The translations under genes were made by a program, and so were the position numbers. From CBDFKJ01 sp965248805 (GTDB lineage: Bacteria > Pseudomonadota > Alphaproteobacteria > UBA6615), in NCBI GenBank assembly GCA_965248805.1, contig CBDFKJ010000009.1, forward strand, positions 434,001 through 498,000: a stretch of 64,000 nucleotides of DNA, written 5' to 3'. This document shows positions 1 to 8,741 of the stretch, one piece after another. The number at the start of each line of letters is the position of its first letter. Position 1 is the stretch's first letter. A model generated the notes under the pieces. It had not been told where the DNA came from, ran no database searches, and saw only the letters and a program-made list of their open reading frames with translations.

Positions 1-33
1 CCCGAACCGGAGGACGACGAAGATGAGGAATGA
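1..33 (+). CDS. C-terminal tail of a phage portal protein (partial)
   Basis: The window opens in a reading frame that ends in a very acidic tail (PEPEDDEDEE) and a TGA at 31-33. It overlaps the start codon of the prohead protease by 11 bases. In HK97-type modules the gene before the protease is the portal, so I infer the end of a portal gene; only ten residues are visible and nothing in them is diagnostic. Confidence 0.4.
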   Translation, partial: PEPEDDEDEE

Positions 34-601
34 CCGCGAGCGCCGCGCACTGCATGGCGCCGAGCTGCGCGCCGAGCCCTCCGAGGGCGCGCAGCCGGTG
101 ATCATCGGTCACGCGGCGGTGTTCGACAGCCTGAGCGAAGATCTGGGTGGCTTCCGTGAACGGATCGCGCCCGGCGCCTTCGCCGCCACCATCGCCGAGG
201 ACGATATCCGCGCGCTGTTCAACCACAGTTCCGACCAGGTGCTGGGCCGCAACCGCGCCGGCACGCTTCGTCTCGCCGAGGACGACACCGGCCTGTCGGT
301 TCGTATCGAGCCGCCCGACACGAACGCCGCGCGAGATGTGGTGACTCTGATCGGGCGCGGCGATGTCAGCGGCATGTCGATCAGTTTTCGGACGCTCACC
401 GACGAATGGAACATCGAGGACGGCGAGCCGGTGCGCACGCTCCGGGCCGTTCGCCTTTTTGACGTCTCGCCGGTGACATTCCCGGCCTACGCGCAAACCG
501 ATGTCGCGGTGCGCTCGCTCGAAGCCTTCCGCGAGACCCTCAAGCCGCCTGTGCCATGGCGGCGCAATCTCGCCCGCCGGCGTCTCCACCTTCTGACCTA
601 G
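23..601 (+). CDS. HK97-family prohead protease (peptidase U35)
   Basis: A serine protease of this family matures the capsid by removing the delta domain and scaffold from the assembled prohead. The 192-residue protein has the expected order: an N-terminal segment 'IIGHAAVFDS', the catalytic His region 'ALFNHSSDQVLGR' and the catalytic Ser region 'GMSISF', followed by 'LFDVSPVTFPAY', all hallmarks of U35 proteases. It starts inside the end of the preceding (portal) frame and precedes the capsid gene, the normal HK97 order. The last 25 residues are basic and unlike the core, normal for this family. Confidence 0.9.
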   Translation: MRNDRERRALHGAELRAEPSEGAQPVIIGHAAVFDSLSEDLGGFRERIAPGAFAATIAEDDIRALFNHSSDQVLGRNRAGTLRLAEDDTGLSVRIEPPDTNAARDVVTLIGRGDVSGMSISFRTLTDEWNIEDGEPVRTLRAVRLFDVSPVTFPAYAQTDVAVRSLEAFRETLKPPVPWRRNLARRRLHLLT

Positions 602-717
602 GACACTCGACAAACCAGAAAATCGCGGCCGGCACATCGCCGGCCTTCTTGTTGGCGACCACCGCACCGGGTGCCGGTGGCGCGATCCTTCCTGTACCCG
701 AAACACGGAGCTGACCC

Positions 718-1953
718 ATGAAACTCAACGAACTCTTGGAGAAGCGGGCCAAGGTGGTCGCCGACGCCCGAGCCATCCTCGACGCGGCCCAGGCGGAGAG
801 CCGCGATCTCTTGGACGAGGAGTCCGCCAGGTACGACGCCCTGATGGCGGAGGCCGGCAAGCTCGCCGACAAGATCAAGCGCGAGCAGCAGTTGCTGGAG
901 CAGGAACGCGCCATCGCCGCCCAGGACGCTCCGGAGAACCGGGGTGCCGGCAACGCTGGCGGCGAGACCCGCGACCGGCCGACGCTGGCCCTTGACGGCT
1001 TCCGGTCATGGCTTCGCGGCGGCGCCGGCGGCGCCGTGCGGGCGGACCCCGACGGCTTTCAGGAGTTCCGCGACCTGTCCGCCGGTGTCGATACCGAAGG
1101 CGGGTTCCTGGTCACGCCCGAGCGCTTCGTCACCTCGCTGATCAAAAAAATCGACGACATGGTCTACATCCGCGGGTGGGCCACGGTGCAGATGGTTGCG
1201 GGAGCGTCGAGCCTCGGGGCGCCGTCGCTCGACGCCGATCCGGACGATGCGGATTGGACGACCGAGTTCGGGACCGGCCGGGAAGACGACGCGATGAAGT
1301 TCGGCAAGCGCGAGCTGCATCCGCACCCGCTGGCCAAGCGGATCAAGATCTCCAACGACCTGATGCGCCGCTCGGTCCTGCCGGCGGAGAGCATTGTCCG
1401 CGACCGCCTAGCCTATAAGTTCGCGATCACACAAGAGAAGGCGTTCCTGCTCGGACATGGCGCCAACCAGCCGCTCGGCGTGTTCGTGGCGTCCGATGAC
1501 GGCATCAGCACCAGGCGCGACGTGAGCGCGGATAACGATGCCGCGGCGGTCACCTTCGACGGTCTGCAGAACGCCAAGTTCGCTCTGAAGGCCGGGCACC
1601 GCCGCAACGCGCGCTGGATGTTCCACCGCGACGGGATCAAGCAGCTCAGCAAGATCAAGGACGCAGACGGGCGCTATATCTGGCAGGAGTCGCACCGGGT
1701 CGGTGAGCCGGACCGTCTGCTGGGGCTGCCGTACTTCGAATCGGAGTTCGTGCCCAACACGTTCACGACCGGGACCTATGTCGGGATCCTGGGCGACTTC
1801 TCCTACTACTGGATCGCCGACGACATCCAGCTGCAGATGCAGCGCCTCGCCGAGCTGTACGCCGAGACCAATCAGATCGGGATCATCGCGCGAGCGGCCA
1901 CCGACGCCATGCCGGTGCTCGAAGAAGCCTTCGTGCGCGTCCAGCTGGGCTGA
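718..1953 (+). CDS. HK97-type major capsid protein
   Basis: This 411-residue protein forms the icosahedral shell. The first ~100 residues are charged and helical, as expected for the delta/scaffold domain removed by the protease just upstream; the core begins near 'DLSAGVDTEGGFLVTPE', a typical cleavage-adjacent motif, and continues with 'LLGHGANQPLGVF' and 'YWIADDIQLQMQRL', both typical of HK97-fold capsids. A GGAG ribosome site lies just before ATG 718. Length and order match the family. Confidence 0.95.
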   Translation: MKLNELLEKRAKVVADARAILDAAQAESRDLLDEESARYDALMAEAGKLADKIKREQQLLEQERAIAAQDAPENRGAGNAGGETRDRPTLALDGFRSWLRGGAGGAVRADPDGFQEFRDLSAGVDTEGGFLVTPERFVTSLIKKIDDMVYIRGWATVQMVAGASSLGAPSLDADPDDADWTTEFGTGREDDAMKFGKRELHPHPLAKRIKISNDLMRRSVLPAESIVRDRLAYKFAITQEKAFLLGHGANQPLGVFVASDDGISTRRDVSADNDAAAVTFDGLQNAKFALKAGHRRNARWMFHRDGIKQLSKIKDADGRYIWQESHRVGEPDRLLGLPYFESEFVPNTFTTGTYVGILGDFSYYWIADDIQLQMQRLAELYAETNQIGIIARAATDAMPVLEEAFVRVQLG

Positions 1954-2010
1954 GGCATCCGCACCGGCGTGAGGCCGGGCTGAGCTAGCACCCTAAAGGA
2001 GACACCGAAG

Positions 2011-2445
2011 ATGCAATCTTTGTTGAGCAACACCGAGATCGCCCGCGTCATGGACGCCAAGGCCGCGGGCACAACGGTCGAAAACGGTACGGCCGTCGAC
2101 ATGCAGAACTTCGAGGGCGTGATGTTCATCGCCGCCCTCGGCACGCTGACCGCCGATCAGGAGACCTCGATCAAGGCGCAGCAGGCCACGGCCCCGGACG
2201 GCGCCTTCACCGACCTGGACGGAACGAGGGTCGGCGACGCGGAGGATGACGACGACAACCAGTTGCTGATCCTCGACGTCAAGCACCTGACCGAACGCTA
2301 CGTGCGCTGCGTGGTCAGCCGCGGGACCGCCGACGCGGTGATCGACGGTATGATCGCGATCCGGTACGGGCCGCGCAAGAAGCCGACGACGCAGGGATCG
2401 ACGGTCTCTGCGTCCAAGGCGGTCGACGGTCCGGCCGAGGCCTAA
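2011..2445 (+). CDS. Conserved phage head protein of unknown role
   Basis: A 144-residue acidic protein preceded by a clear AAGGAG ribosome site. The centre is beta-rich ('GVMFIAALGTL', 'LLILDVKHLTERYVRCVVSRG') with an acidic loop (AEDDDDN) and a flexible C-terminus. Its position directly after the capsid gene suggests a decoration or head accessory protein, but that is inferred from context only; I recognise no named domain. Confidence 0.6.
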   Translation: MQSLLSNTEIARVMDAKAAGTTVENGTAVDMQNFEGVMFIAALGTLTADQETSIKAQQATAPDGAFTDLDGTRVGDAEDDDDNQLLILDVKHLTERYVRCVVSRGTADAVIDGMIAIRYGPRKKPTTQGSTVSASKAVDGPAEA

Positions 2446-2451
2446 GCGCTC

Positions 2452-2679
2452 ATGGACGACCGGGTCATCGCGCGGCTCGCCGACCGCCTGGAGCGCGTCG
2501 CGGATCGCCAGCATGAGCATGAGCGGCAGTGCGCCGAACGGAACGAACGCGACGCCGGACGGTTCGGGCGTCTTGAGACAGCCGTCTCGCGCAACACCAA
2601 GCTGCTGTGGGCCATCGTGCTCGGCATCGTCGGCCTGGCCCTTCAGGCCGCATGGCGCGGTTGGCCGGCGCCATCGTGA
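2452..2679 (+). CDS. Small coiled-coil protein with one C-terminal membrane helix
   Basis: A 75-residue protein. Residues 1-45 are charged and heptad-like ('RLADRLERVADRQHEH'); residues 50-67 form one transmembrane helix ('LLWAIVLGIVGLAL'). This layout resembles XhlA-type lysis accessory proteins. It lies before the M15 peptidase and 3TM holin and its end overlaps the peptidase start, so a part in a lysis cassette is plausible but inferred. Confidence 0.55.
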   Translation: MDDRVIARLADRLERVADRQHEHERQCAERNERDAGRFGRLETAVSRNTKLLWAIVLGIVGLALQAAWRGWPAPS

Positions 2680-3080
2680 CCTACCGGTTCTCCGACACAT
2701 CCGGCGCCAGGCTCGCGACGTGTGACGCGCGCCTTCAGGATCTGTTCGGAGAGGTCATCGGGCACGTCGACTGCACGATCATAGAGGGCCACCGCGATGA
2801 GGCCCGGCAGAACGAGATGTTCCGCACGGGCAAGAGCCAACTCCGTTGGCCGCAAGGCAAGCACAACGTACTGCCGTCGCTGGCCGTCGATGCCGCGCCC
2901 TATCCGATCGACTGGGGCGACCGCGAACGGGCGACGCTGTTTGCCGGCCTGGTCCTGGGCCTCGCGCACGCCCGCGGCCTGCGTCTGCGTTGGGGCGGCG
3001 ATTGGAACGGCGACTGGCAGGTGAAGGACAACTACTTCGACGATCTCTGGCACTTCGAGTTGATGGAGGAAGACGCATGA
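2652..3080 (+). CDS. M15-family peptidoglycan peptidase (phage endolysin)
   Basis: Members cleave the D-Ala peptide links of murein with a zinc ion. The fold is recognisable: 'IIEGHRDEARQNEMF', 'SRLRWPQGKHN'-like loop (here KSQLRWPQGKHN), 'SLAVDAAPYPIDW' with the zinc Asp, and 'DDLWHFEL' with the last zinc His. I chose ATG 2652 because the longer frame adds only an arginine-rich stretch that overlaps the preceding gene. Its stop overlaps the holin start (ATGA at 3077), supporting a lysis cassette. Confidence 0.78.
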   Translation: MARLAGAIVTYRFSDTSGARLATCDARLQDLFGEVIGHVDCTIIEGHRDEARQNEMFRTGKSQLRWPQGKHNVLPSLAVDAAPYPIDWGDRERATLFAGLVLGLAHARGLRLRWGGDWNGDWQVKDNYFDDLWHFELMEEDA

Positions 3081-3627
3081 TCGGAGCACTGCTCGGGCTG
3101 GCGCAGTTCGCGCCGGCAATCATCAGTCTGTTCGGCAGCGACGATAAGTCGACGGCGGCCAAGGCGGCCAAGGCGGTTTCCGAGACCGCACGCGCGATCA
3201 CCGGTTCGGGATCGGACGACGAAGCGCTCGCTGTTCTCAAGACCGATCCCGAAAAGATGCTGGCCTACCAGGCCGCCATCAACGCGCATGCAGCCACCAT
3301 GTATGCGAGCGAGACCAAACGGCTCAAGGCGATCAACGCAACCATCCGCAAAGAAGTGACCAGCAGCGATCCTACGTGCGGCGCTGGCGATCGGCCATGG
3401 GCTACGCGCTCACGCTGGCGTGGTCGGCAACCGTCGGGGCCATCGTCTATGCTATCGTCGCGACACCGGACCAGGCGCCCGCGGTTATCGCGGCGATCGG
3501 CTCGCTAAGCACGATCTGGACGGTGGCGCTCGCGGTGCTCGGGCTCTCCGTTCACAAGCGCAGCCAGGACAAGCAGCCGCCGCGGACCGGCGCACTCTCG
3601 ACGCTCGTCAAACGACTGACCCAATGA
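3077..3627 (+). pseudogene. 3TM holin of the GTA_holin type, split by a one-base frameshift
   Basis: The frame from ATG 3077 gives 'MIGALLGLAQFAPAIISLFG' and a long linker to 'NATIRKEVTSSDP'. The family continues with a YVRRWR motif and two membrane helices; that continuation is present in the next frame ('VRRWRSAMGYALTLAW', 'AIVYAIVATPDQAPAV', ending at 3627). The break lies near 3370, where GATCCTACGTG would read correctly as GATCCCTACGTG. So one C appears to be missing. Holins of this type release gene transfer agents or phage through the inner membrane. It may be a real mutation or a sequence error. Confidence 0.72.
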
Positions 3628-3639
3628 GGTGACCAAATC

Positions 3640-3852
3640 ATGCGCATCAGAATGCTGACGACAATTGCCGGCCCGACGCTCGCCGCGTCCGCCGGTCAGA
3701 ATATCGAGGTCGACGCCACAACCGCGACCGCACTGCTCGACGGTGGCTTCGCCGAAGCTCTGAAGGCCGAGGCCGAGACTGCGACGGTCGAGGCGCAGGA
3801 AGAAGCGATCGCGCCGAAGCGCCGCGCCGCACGCACGCCGCGGGCGAAGTAG
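3640..3852 (+). CDS. Small conserved phage protein of unknown function
   Basis: A 70-residue protein with a compact N-terminal part ('AASAGQNIEVDATTATALLD') and a charged tail ending in Arg/Ala/Lys repeats. Small proteins of this kind commonly sit between capsid and connector genes in siphophage modules. No function can be assigned. Confidence 0.55.
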   Translation: MRIRMLTTIAGPTLAASAGQNIEVDATTATALLDGGFAEALKAEAETATVEAQEEAIAPKRRAARTPRAK

Positions 3853-3861
3853 TCCTTTGTG

Positions 3862-4449
3862 ATGCAGATCCGCTACGCGCTGACGGAGGTGACGGCGCCG
3901 GCCAAGGAGCCGTTGGCGCGTGACGAGGCGAAGCTCCATCTGCGTGTCGAGGACGACGAACATGACGAACTGATCGCTCTCAAGATCGCGGCGGCGCGGC
4001 GCGAGGCCGAGACGTTCATGGGGCGCTCTCTCATCACACAGACCTGGGACATGGATCTCGACCGCTTCCCGGCCTGGGCGATCGAGGTGCCCCGTCCGAG
4101 GCTTCTGTCAGTTGAAAGCATCAAGCACGTCGACACCGACGGCGTTCTACGGACACTCGATGCCAGCGGGTACCGCGTCGACGCCAAACGGGAACCGGGG
4201 AGGATCACGCCGGCCTATGGCGAGACCTGGCCGCCGACGCGCGCCGTGATCAACGCTGTGACTGTGCGGTTCATCGCAGGCTACGGCGCCAAGGATTCCG
4301 ATGTGCCCGTGGACATCCGCCAGGCGCTGTTGCTCATCGTCGGCCGTCACTACGCGCACCGTGAGGACGTCCGCGACGGCATGCCGGCGTCGGAGCTGCC
4401 GCTAGGCGCGCGTCACCTGCTCAGGCCCTACATGATCCCTCGGGTGTGA
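3862..4449 (+). CDS. Head-tail connector protein (phiE125 gp8 / HK97 gp6-like)
   Basis: The 195-residue protein begins 'MQIRYALTEV' and contains the family signature 'LHLRVEDDEHDELIALKIAAAR' in part, followed by 'AETFMGRSLITQTW' and the C-terminal 'RQALLLIVGRHYAHRE'. Such proteins form the ring that joins the portal to the tail. A GTG three bases upstream would add one residue. It ends two bases before the stop of the convergent brnA gene. Confidence 0.8.
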   Translation: MQIRYALTEVTAPAKEPLARDEAKLHLRVEDDEHDELIALKIAAARREAETFMGRSLITQTWDMDLDRFPAWAIEVPRPRLLSVESIKHVDTDGVLRTLDASGYRVDAKREPGRITPAYGETWPPTRAVINAVTVRFIAGYGAKDSDVPVDIRQALLLIVGRHYAHREDVRDGMPASELPLGARHLLRPYMIPRV

Positions 4450-4451
4450 GG

Positions 4452-4769
4452 CTACTTGCCGGCGCCGAGGACGACGTCGCGCAGCGTGTCGTTCAATCGG
4501 GTCTGCCAGCCGCGCCCGGTCGCGCGCAAGCGTTCTACGAGATCGGCATCGAGCCGGATCGTCACCGGCACTTTGCCCGGCGTCTCCTGCTTGCCTCGGC
4601 TGGGGCGGTGGCGTTCGATGAGATGCGGTGCAAACTCGCTCACCGGGCGCATGCGCGCGATTTCCTCAGTGGTGAGTTCGCGCGCGTCCGGATCGGCTGC
4701 GACGCCGGCCCTGATCTTGGCGTCTTCCTCGGGTGTCGGGAAGATGATGTCACGTTTGATTTTCGACAT
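4452..4769 (-). CDS. brnA: BrnA-family antitoxin
   Basis: This 105-residue protein neutralises BrnT and represses the operon. The C-terminus carries a ribbon-helix-helix-like domain ('KVPVTIRLDADLVERLRATG', 'WQTRLNDTLRDVV') typical of BrnA; the N-terminus 'MSKIKRDIIFPTPEEDAKI' is also family-like. The start overlaps the end of the toxin gene by 20 bases, the usual brnT-brnA order. It is convergent with the connector gene and sits within a phage head module, so it was probably acquired as a moron. Confidence 0.8.
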   Translation of the reverse strand: MSKIKRDIIFPTPEEDAKIRAGVAADPDARELTTEEIARMRPVSEFAPHLIERHRPSRGKQETPGKVPVTIRLDADLVERLRATGRGWQTRLNDTLRDVVLGAGK

Positions 4770-5031
4770 AATCTCTGGCCTCTCTGGCCGTGGCTTTGCG
4801 AAGACTGACAATGCGGGTTCTGTCGCTGCGCTCCGTGTAAACAACAGTGTAGAGCTGCTGACCAATGAAGCCCTTGGCGATCCAGCGCTCCTCGTAGGAA
4901 TCGTCGTCCAATTCAAAGTGGGCCGTCTCCCACTCGAACGCCTCCATCGCCGTAAAGTCAACCTCGTGCTTGGCGATGTTGGCCCGCCGCTTGGCTTCAT
5001 CCCATTCGTAGTATGTCGGCCTCGTGTTCAT
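4750..5031 (-). CDS. brnT: BrnT-family ribonuclease toxin
   Basis: BrnT is a RelE-fold RNase. The 93-residue sequence shows the family hallmarks 'YEWDEAKRRANIAKHEVDF' at the N-terminus, 'ERWIAKGFIGQQLYTVVYTE' in the middle and 'TRIVSLRKATAREARDYVE' at the end. Length is normal. It is the first gene of a two-gene operon with brnA, transcribed against all neighbouring phage genes. Confidence 0.85.
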   Translation of the reverse strand: MNTRPTYYEWDEAKRRANIAKHEVDFTAMEAFEWETAHFELDDDSYEERWIAKGFIGQQLYTVVYTERSDRTRIVSLRKATAREARDYVENQT

Positions 5032-5036
5032 GTTTC

Positions 5037-5074
5037 AGTGTATGTACTAAAAGCGAAAATGTCAATGATTTTCG
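5037..5074 (-). promoter_or_regulatory. Putative brnTA promoter and operator
   Basis: Reading leftward, TTGACA (5065-5060) is followed after 17 bases by TACACT (5042-5037), five bases from the brnT start, so the message would be almost leaderless. An inverted repeat, CGAAAAT (5054-5060) and ATTTTCG (5068-5074) with a seven-base gap, overlaps the -35 box and would suit autorepression by BrnA. Sequence-based inference only. Confidence 0.35.
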
Positions 5075-5096
5075 TTACTTACTGATGGAATAAATC

Positions 5097-5411
5097 ATGC
5101 TGGCTGGCAAGCTCGACCGTCGCATTACCATTCAGCGCAAGACGGTCTCGCACAACGCGCTCAATGAGCCTGTCGAGGTCTGGAACGGCCTGGCGACGGT
5201 GTGGGCGCAGAGGCTCGGCCAGATCGGCCAGGAGTTCTTTGCCAACGATCAGGTGCTGTCGGAATACAAGGTCATCTTCCGCATCCGCTGGCGACGCGAT
5301 CTGAAGGACACCGACCGCGTGATGTTCGAGGGCCGCGCCCACGACATCCATTCGATCCGCGAGCTTGGCCGCCGCGTCGGGCTCGAACTGCAGACCGTCA
5401 CGCAGGATTAG
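5097..5411 (+). CDS. Head closure / head-tail joining protein
   Basis: A 104-residue protein with the family pattern 'GKLDRRITIQRKTVSHNALN' at the N-terminus and 'ANDQVLSEYKVIFRIRWRRD' in the middle, matching siphophage head-tail adaptors of the SPP1 gp16 / HK97 gp7 type. It closes the head after DNA packaging and docks the tail. It resumes the morphogenesis order after the brnTA insertion. Confidence 0.8.
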   Translation: MLAGKLDRRITIQRKTVSHNALNEPVEVWNGLATVWAQRLGQIGQEFFANDQVLSEYKVIFRIRWRRDLKDTDRVMFEGRAHDIHSIRELGRRVGLELQTVTQD

Positions 5412-5885
5412 ATGCCGCTCAAGGCATATGGATCGGCGCGGCTGGTCGGCGCCGAGGCGATGGTGCGCGTCCTGCGCGGCATGCCGAAGGAAGTCAGCGA
5501 CAAAGTTGTAGCGTCCGCCGTTCGCGCCGGCGCGGCCGTCGTGCGCAAGGAGGCGATCGCGCGGGCGCCCGTGCGCTCGGGCGGCAGGCCCAAACCCGGC
5601 AACCTGAAGAAATCCATTCGTGCCCTGCGCACGCGCAAGACCGAACACGACGTGACCTATCTGGTGGGGCCGACCGGGCGGGGGTTTTACGGCCTGTTTC
5701 TGGAGTTCGGAACGTCGCGGCAGGCGAAACGGCCGTGGCTGCGTCCGGCTTTCGAGGCGACGGCGGACAGAGCGCTCGCCACGATCGGAAAGACGCTCGG
5801 CACAAAGATCGAACAGGCGGCGAAGAAGCTCGCCGGGCGGTTCCGCGACTCCGGGCTGGGGCGAAAACGTGGGAGGCGGCGATGA
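5412..5885 (+). CDS. HK97 gp10-like tail component
   Basis: The start codon follows the preceding stop directly. The 157-residue protein has the family signature: basic helical N-terminus, 'AIARAPVRSGGRPKPGNLKK', 'YLVGPTGRGFYGLFLEFGTS' and 'RPWLRPAFEA'. These proteins act in head-tail joining or tail completion. The final ~20 residues are strongly basic. Confidence 0.85.
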   Translation: MPLKAYGSARLVGAEAMVRVLRGMPKEVSDKVVASAVRAGAAVVRKEAIARAPVRSGGRPKPGNLKKSIRALRTRKTEHDVTYLVGPTGRGFYGLFLEFGTSRQAKRPWLRPAFEATADRALATIGKTLGTKIEQAAKKLAGRFRDSGLGRKRGRRR

Positions 5886-6184
5886 CCATGAAACGCGACG
5901 CAGACCTTATCCGGTCGCTATTGCTCGCCATCGAAAAGCGGGATGAGGCGTTGTTGACCTCCGAAATGGTTCTCGATGATCGCGACTCCGCTGAGATTGC
6001 CCACCATGCCGAACTGCTGTCGGACGCCGGTCTCATTGTCGGAGAGGACGCGTCGACGATGGGGTGTCCAAGCTTTCATATCCGGCGCATCACGTTCTCC
6101 GGGTACGAGTTTCTCGACGCGATCCGATCGCCGTCGGTGTGGCGAAAAACATGCGACAGGGAAAACACGCGACAGGATCGATAG
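5882..6184 (+). pseudogene. DUF2513 protein, 3' end lost at an IS junction
   Basis: Starts with an ATGA overlap to gp10. 'MKRDADLIRSLLLAIEKRDE', 'HHAELLSDAGLIVGE' and 'ITFSGYEFLDAIRSPSVWRK' match DUF2513, a small winged-helix-like family of unknown role found in phages and chromosomes. Homologues continue beyond the VWRK segment; here the frame soon stops at 6184 and IS3 sequence follows, so the C-terminus is probably replaced by junction sequence. Confidence 0.65.
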
Positions 6185-6842
6185 GGCCGGTGGCGGTTTC
6201 GTGTTTGCCGTAATCAAGGATGTCGCGGTGACCAGGCCGCGCCTTGCCCGCTCGACAAGGTCAATCGCCAGTTCCACGCTCCGGCACCGAACAGGCTGTG
6301 GGTCTCGGACTTTACCTACGTGGCCACTTGGGCTGGCTTCGTCTATGTCGCCTTTGTCATCGACGCCTATGCCCGCCGCATCGTCGGCTGGCGGGTGAGC
6401 CGGACAGCCCATGCCGGCTTTGTTCTCGATGCCCTGGAACAAGCGCTTCATGCGCGGCGACCCGTCCATCGCGGTGGGCTGATCCATCACAGCGATAGAG
6501 GGAGCCAATATGTCTCGATCAAATATACCGAGCACCTGGCGGAAGCGGGCATCGAACCCTCGGTGGGCAGCGTCGGCGACTCTTATGACAATGCTCTGGC
6601 CGAGACCATCAATGGTCTTTACAAAGCCGAGGTCATTCACCGGCGCGGGCCGTGGCGCTCATTCGAGGCCGTCGAGCTCGCTACTCTGGAATGGGTGGAT
6701 TGGTTCAACAACCGGCGGCTCCTGGAGCCCATCGGAAACATCCCGCCGGCCGAAGCCGAGGAACGCCACTACGCCATGCTGAAGCAGTCAGACATGGCGG
6801 CGTGACTCAAACAAAATGGCCTCCGCCAAACCCGGAGCGGTT
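6185..6842 (+). mobile_element. 3' part of an IS3-family element (5' truncated)
   Basis: Contains the C-terminal half of an IS3 orfB and then an IS-end-like sequence (6814-6842) whose reverse complement begins TGAACCGCTCCGGGTTTGGC. No matching left end or orfA lies upstream. The element marks the boundary between the HK97-type head module on the left and the helicase pseudogene on the right. Confidence 0.7.
6236..6805 (+). pseudogene. IS3-family transposase OrfB, C-terminal fragment
   Basis: The frame reads 'PCPLDKVNRQFHAPAPNRLW', 'VSDFTYVATWAGFVYVAFVI', 'LIHHSDRGSQYVS' and 'GDSYDNALAETINGLYKAE', giving the DDE integrase core (D, D, E) of IS3 OrfB. The N-terminal HTH part and OrfA are missing. 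A GTG at 6320 is the first possible start in frame, but the protein would lack the first catalytic Asp. Confidence 0.75.
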
Positions 6843-7793
6843 CACGCAAGCTCCTTGGACTTGAGCGAGCGGATGAATTTCTGGAGCTTGTCGTCGTGCC
6901 GGGGCTCGAACCTCCGGGCCTCATCGAGAAACTGTACGATTTGGTCGAGGTCTAGGAAGGTCTCGGATATCATCTCCTCGACCTCATGCTCCTCGCGGTC
7001 GAGAAGCTCGACCGCGTCTAGCATTTCTACCGGCACGATGTCGTCGTCCTCAGGATCGTCGTCTTCCTCGCCCCAGAGGTCCATCTGCTGCGTCGTCGTA
7101 TAGCGGAGAATCTCTGCGTTCTGCGCCTTCCACCGCTCCAGCCGCCGCTTCTCGCTGTCCGTCTTGCTGTGAACTTCGACGAATGCCAGCAGCTTCTTCA
7201 GAAGGCGAGCGCAGGAGAGTTCGAAGGACGCAACGGAACTCTCGAAGCGCTTGAGGAAATTGGTTCGAATCAGACCCACAACTTGCCGCTGCCGGTTCTG
7301 TTCAAAGGGGTCGATGTCCTTATCTGGGCCTTTGTACCAGTGGAGCGGATAGTACATTGAAAGTGTGAATAGTGGGTTCTCCCGCGTGAAAGCCTTTTCG
7401 AACAGATCCAGAAGGCGACCGTAGGACTTGCGGATCGAATAGGCGGCCACTTGCGGCGCCTTACGTTCGGGAAACGCCGTAGCCTCGCCGGTCTCGCGGA
7501 TCTGGCTCTCCCGTGCGTAGTTGCGACTGCGCTGGACCACGAGTTGGCGAAAGATCGCGTCTGTGGTCAGTATCTCCTGGGCTTCGTTCATCTGCTCGGC
7601 GACATCGGTCACGGTGTGACCTACACGCTGGCGAAAGGCCTGCTCCATCCGATTGACGTGGGCTCTCAGGTTGTTCACGCCCAGGGCCCTGGCGAAGTAG
7701 GCCTCGTCCCGGCGCGTAAACAACTCAGCCATGTGGCGGAAGTCGCCTAGCCGGTTGTTGATTGGGGTCGCAGTAAGCATGAACACGGTCTTA

Positions 7794-8741
7794 GAGCGGT
7801 TCCGGAAAGTTTTTGAGTCGTCGGAATCGGTTGTGTTTTATTGTCTGTCACCTGTCCAACTGCTTTGGGGTGCCCGATGTGGAAGCCTGAACACCGCGCG
7901 GCCGCCGACCGTGGCCGGCTTCGCTATCCGAGTGATCTGACCGACGCCGAATGGGCGCTGATCGAGCCGCTGATCCCACCGGCGAAGCACGGTGGGCGTA
8001 AGCGGACGGTCGATGTCCGCGAAGTCCTGAACGGCATCTTCTACGTGCTGTCGACCGGCTGCCAGTGGACCGCGCTGCCCAAGGACCTGCCGCTGAAGAG
8101 CACGGTGTACGACTACTTCGACCTGTGGGAATGGGACGGCACCCTGGCTCGCATCCATCATGAGCTCTACGTGGCGGTGCGCGAGCGCGCGGGCCGCGAA
8201 GCCAGTCCGAGCGCGGCCATCATCGACAGCCAGAGCGCCAAAGCGGCGCAAAAAGGGGGGCGTCGATCGATCCGCAGGGCTTCGACGCGGGCAAGAAGCT
8301 CACCGGCCGCAAGCGGCACATCCTGGTCGATACGCTCGGCCTGATGCTGGGCCTCGTCGTGCATCCCGGCAACGTGCAGGACCGCGATGGCGCGGCCACA
8401 CTGCTGCGCCGGACACGCCGGCTGTTTCCGTTCATCGAGGTGATCTACGCCGACGGCGGCTACCAGGGACCAAAGATGGCTGCCGTGGTGGCGAAGACCG
8501 GCGCCTGGCGGCTGGAGATCGTCAAGCGCAACAGCGTGCCGCGCTTCGAGGTGCTGCCGAAGCGCTGGATCGTCGAGCGCACCTTCGCCTGGATCGTCCG
8601 TTGCCGCCGGCTGGCGCGCGACTTCGAACGCCACGTCCGTTCTGTCGTCGCTTTCATCCACCTCGCCATGATCCGCATCATGCTGCGACGCTTGACCCGG
8701 CCAAGCCCTTGCTCGTGAATCTCTACTTCCCGGAACGGCTC
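7794..8741 (+). mobile_element. Complete IS5-family element, IS427-like, with TTA target duplication
   Basis: The 948-bp element has terminal inverted repeats GAGCGGTTCCGGAAAG (left) and, read from the right end, GAGCCGTTCCGGGAAG. It is flanked by TTA at 7791-7793 and 8742-8744, which fits the TNA targets of the IS427 group. It carries one transposase split in two frames. Excision in silico restores the helicase reading frame, showing that the insertion is simple and probably recent. Confidence 0.88.
7877..8718 (+). CDS. IS5-family transposase made by probable -1 frameshifting
   Basis: The first frame from ATG 7877 gives 'RYPSDLTDAEWALIEPLIPP', 'GCQWTALPKDLP' and the first catalytic Asp in 'AIIDSQSAK'. 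At A5G6 (8250-8260) a -1 slip joins it to the second frame: 'GFDAGKKLTGRKRHILVDTL', the second Asp in 'IYADGGYQG' and the Glu in 'RWIVERTFAW'. The slippery run placed exactly where the frames must change is typical of this IS group, so this is probably a functional frameshift rather than a mutation. Confidence 0.82.
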
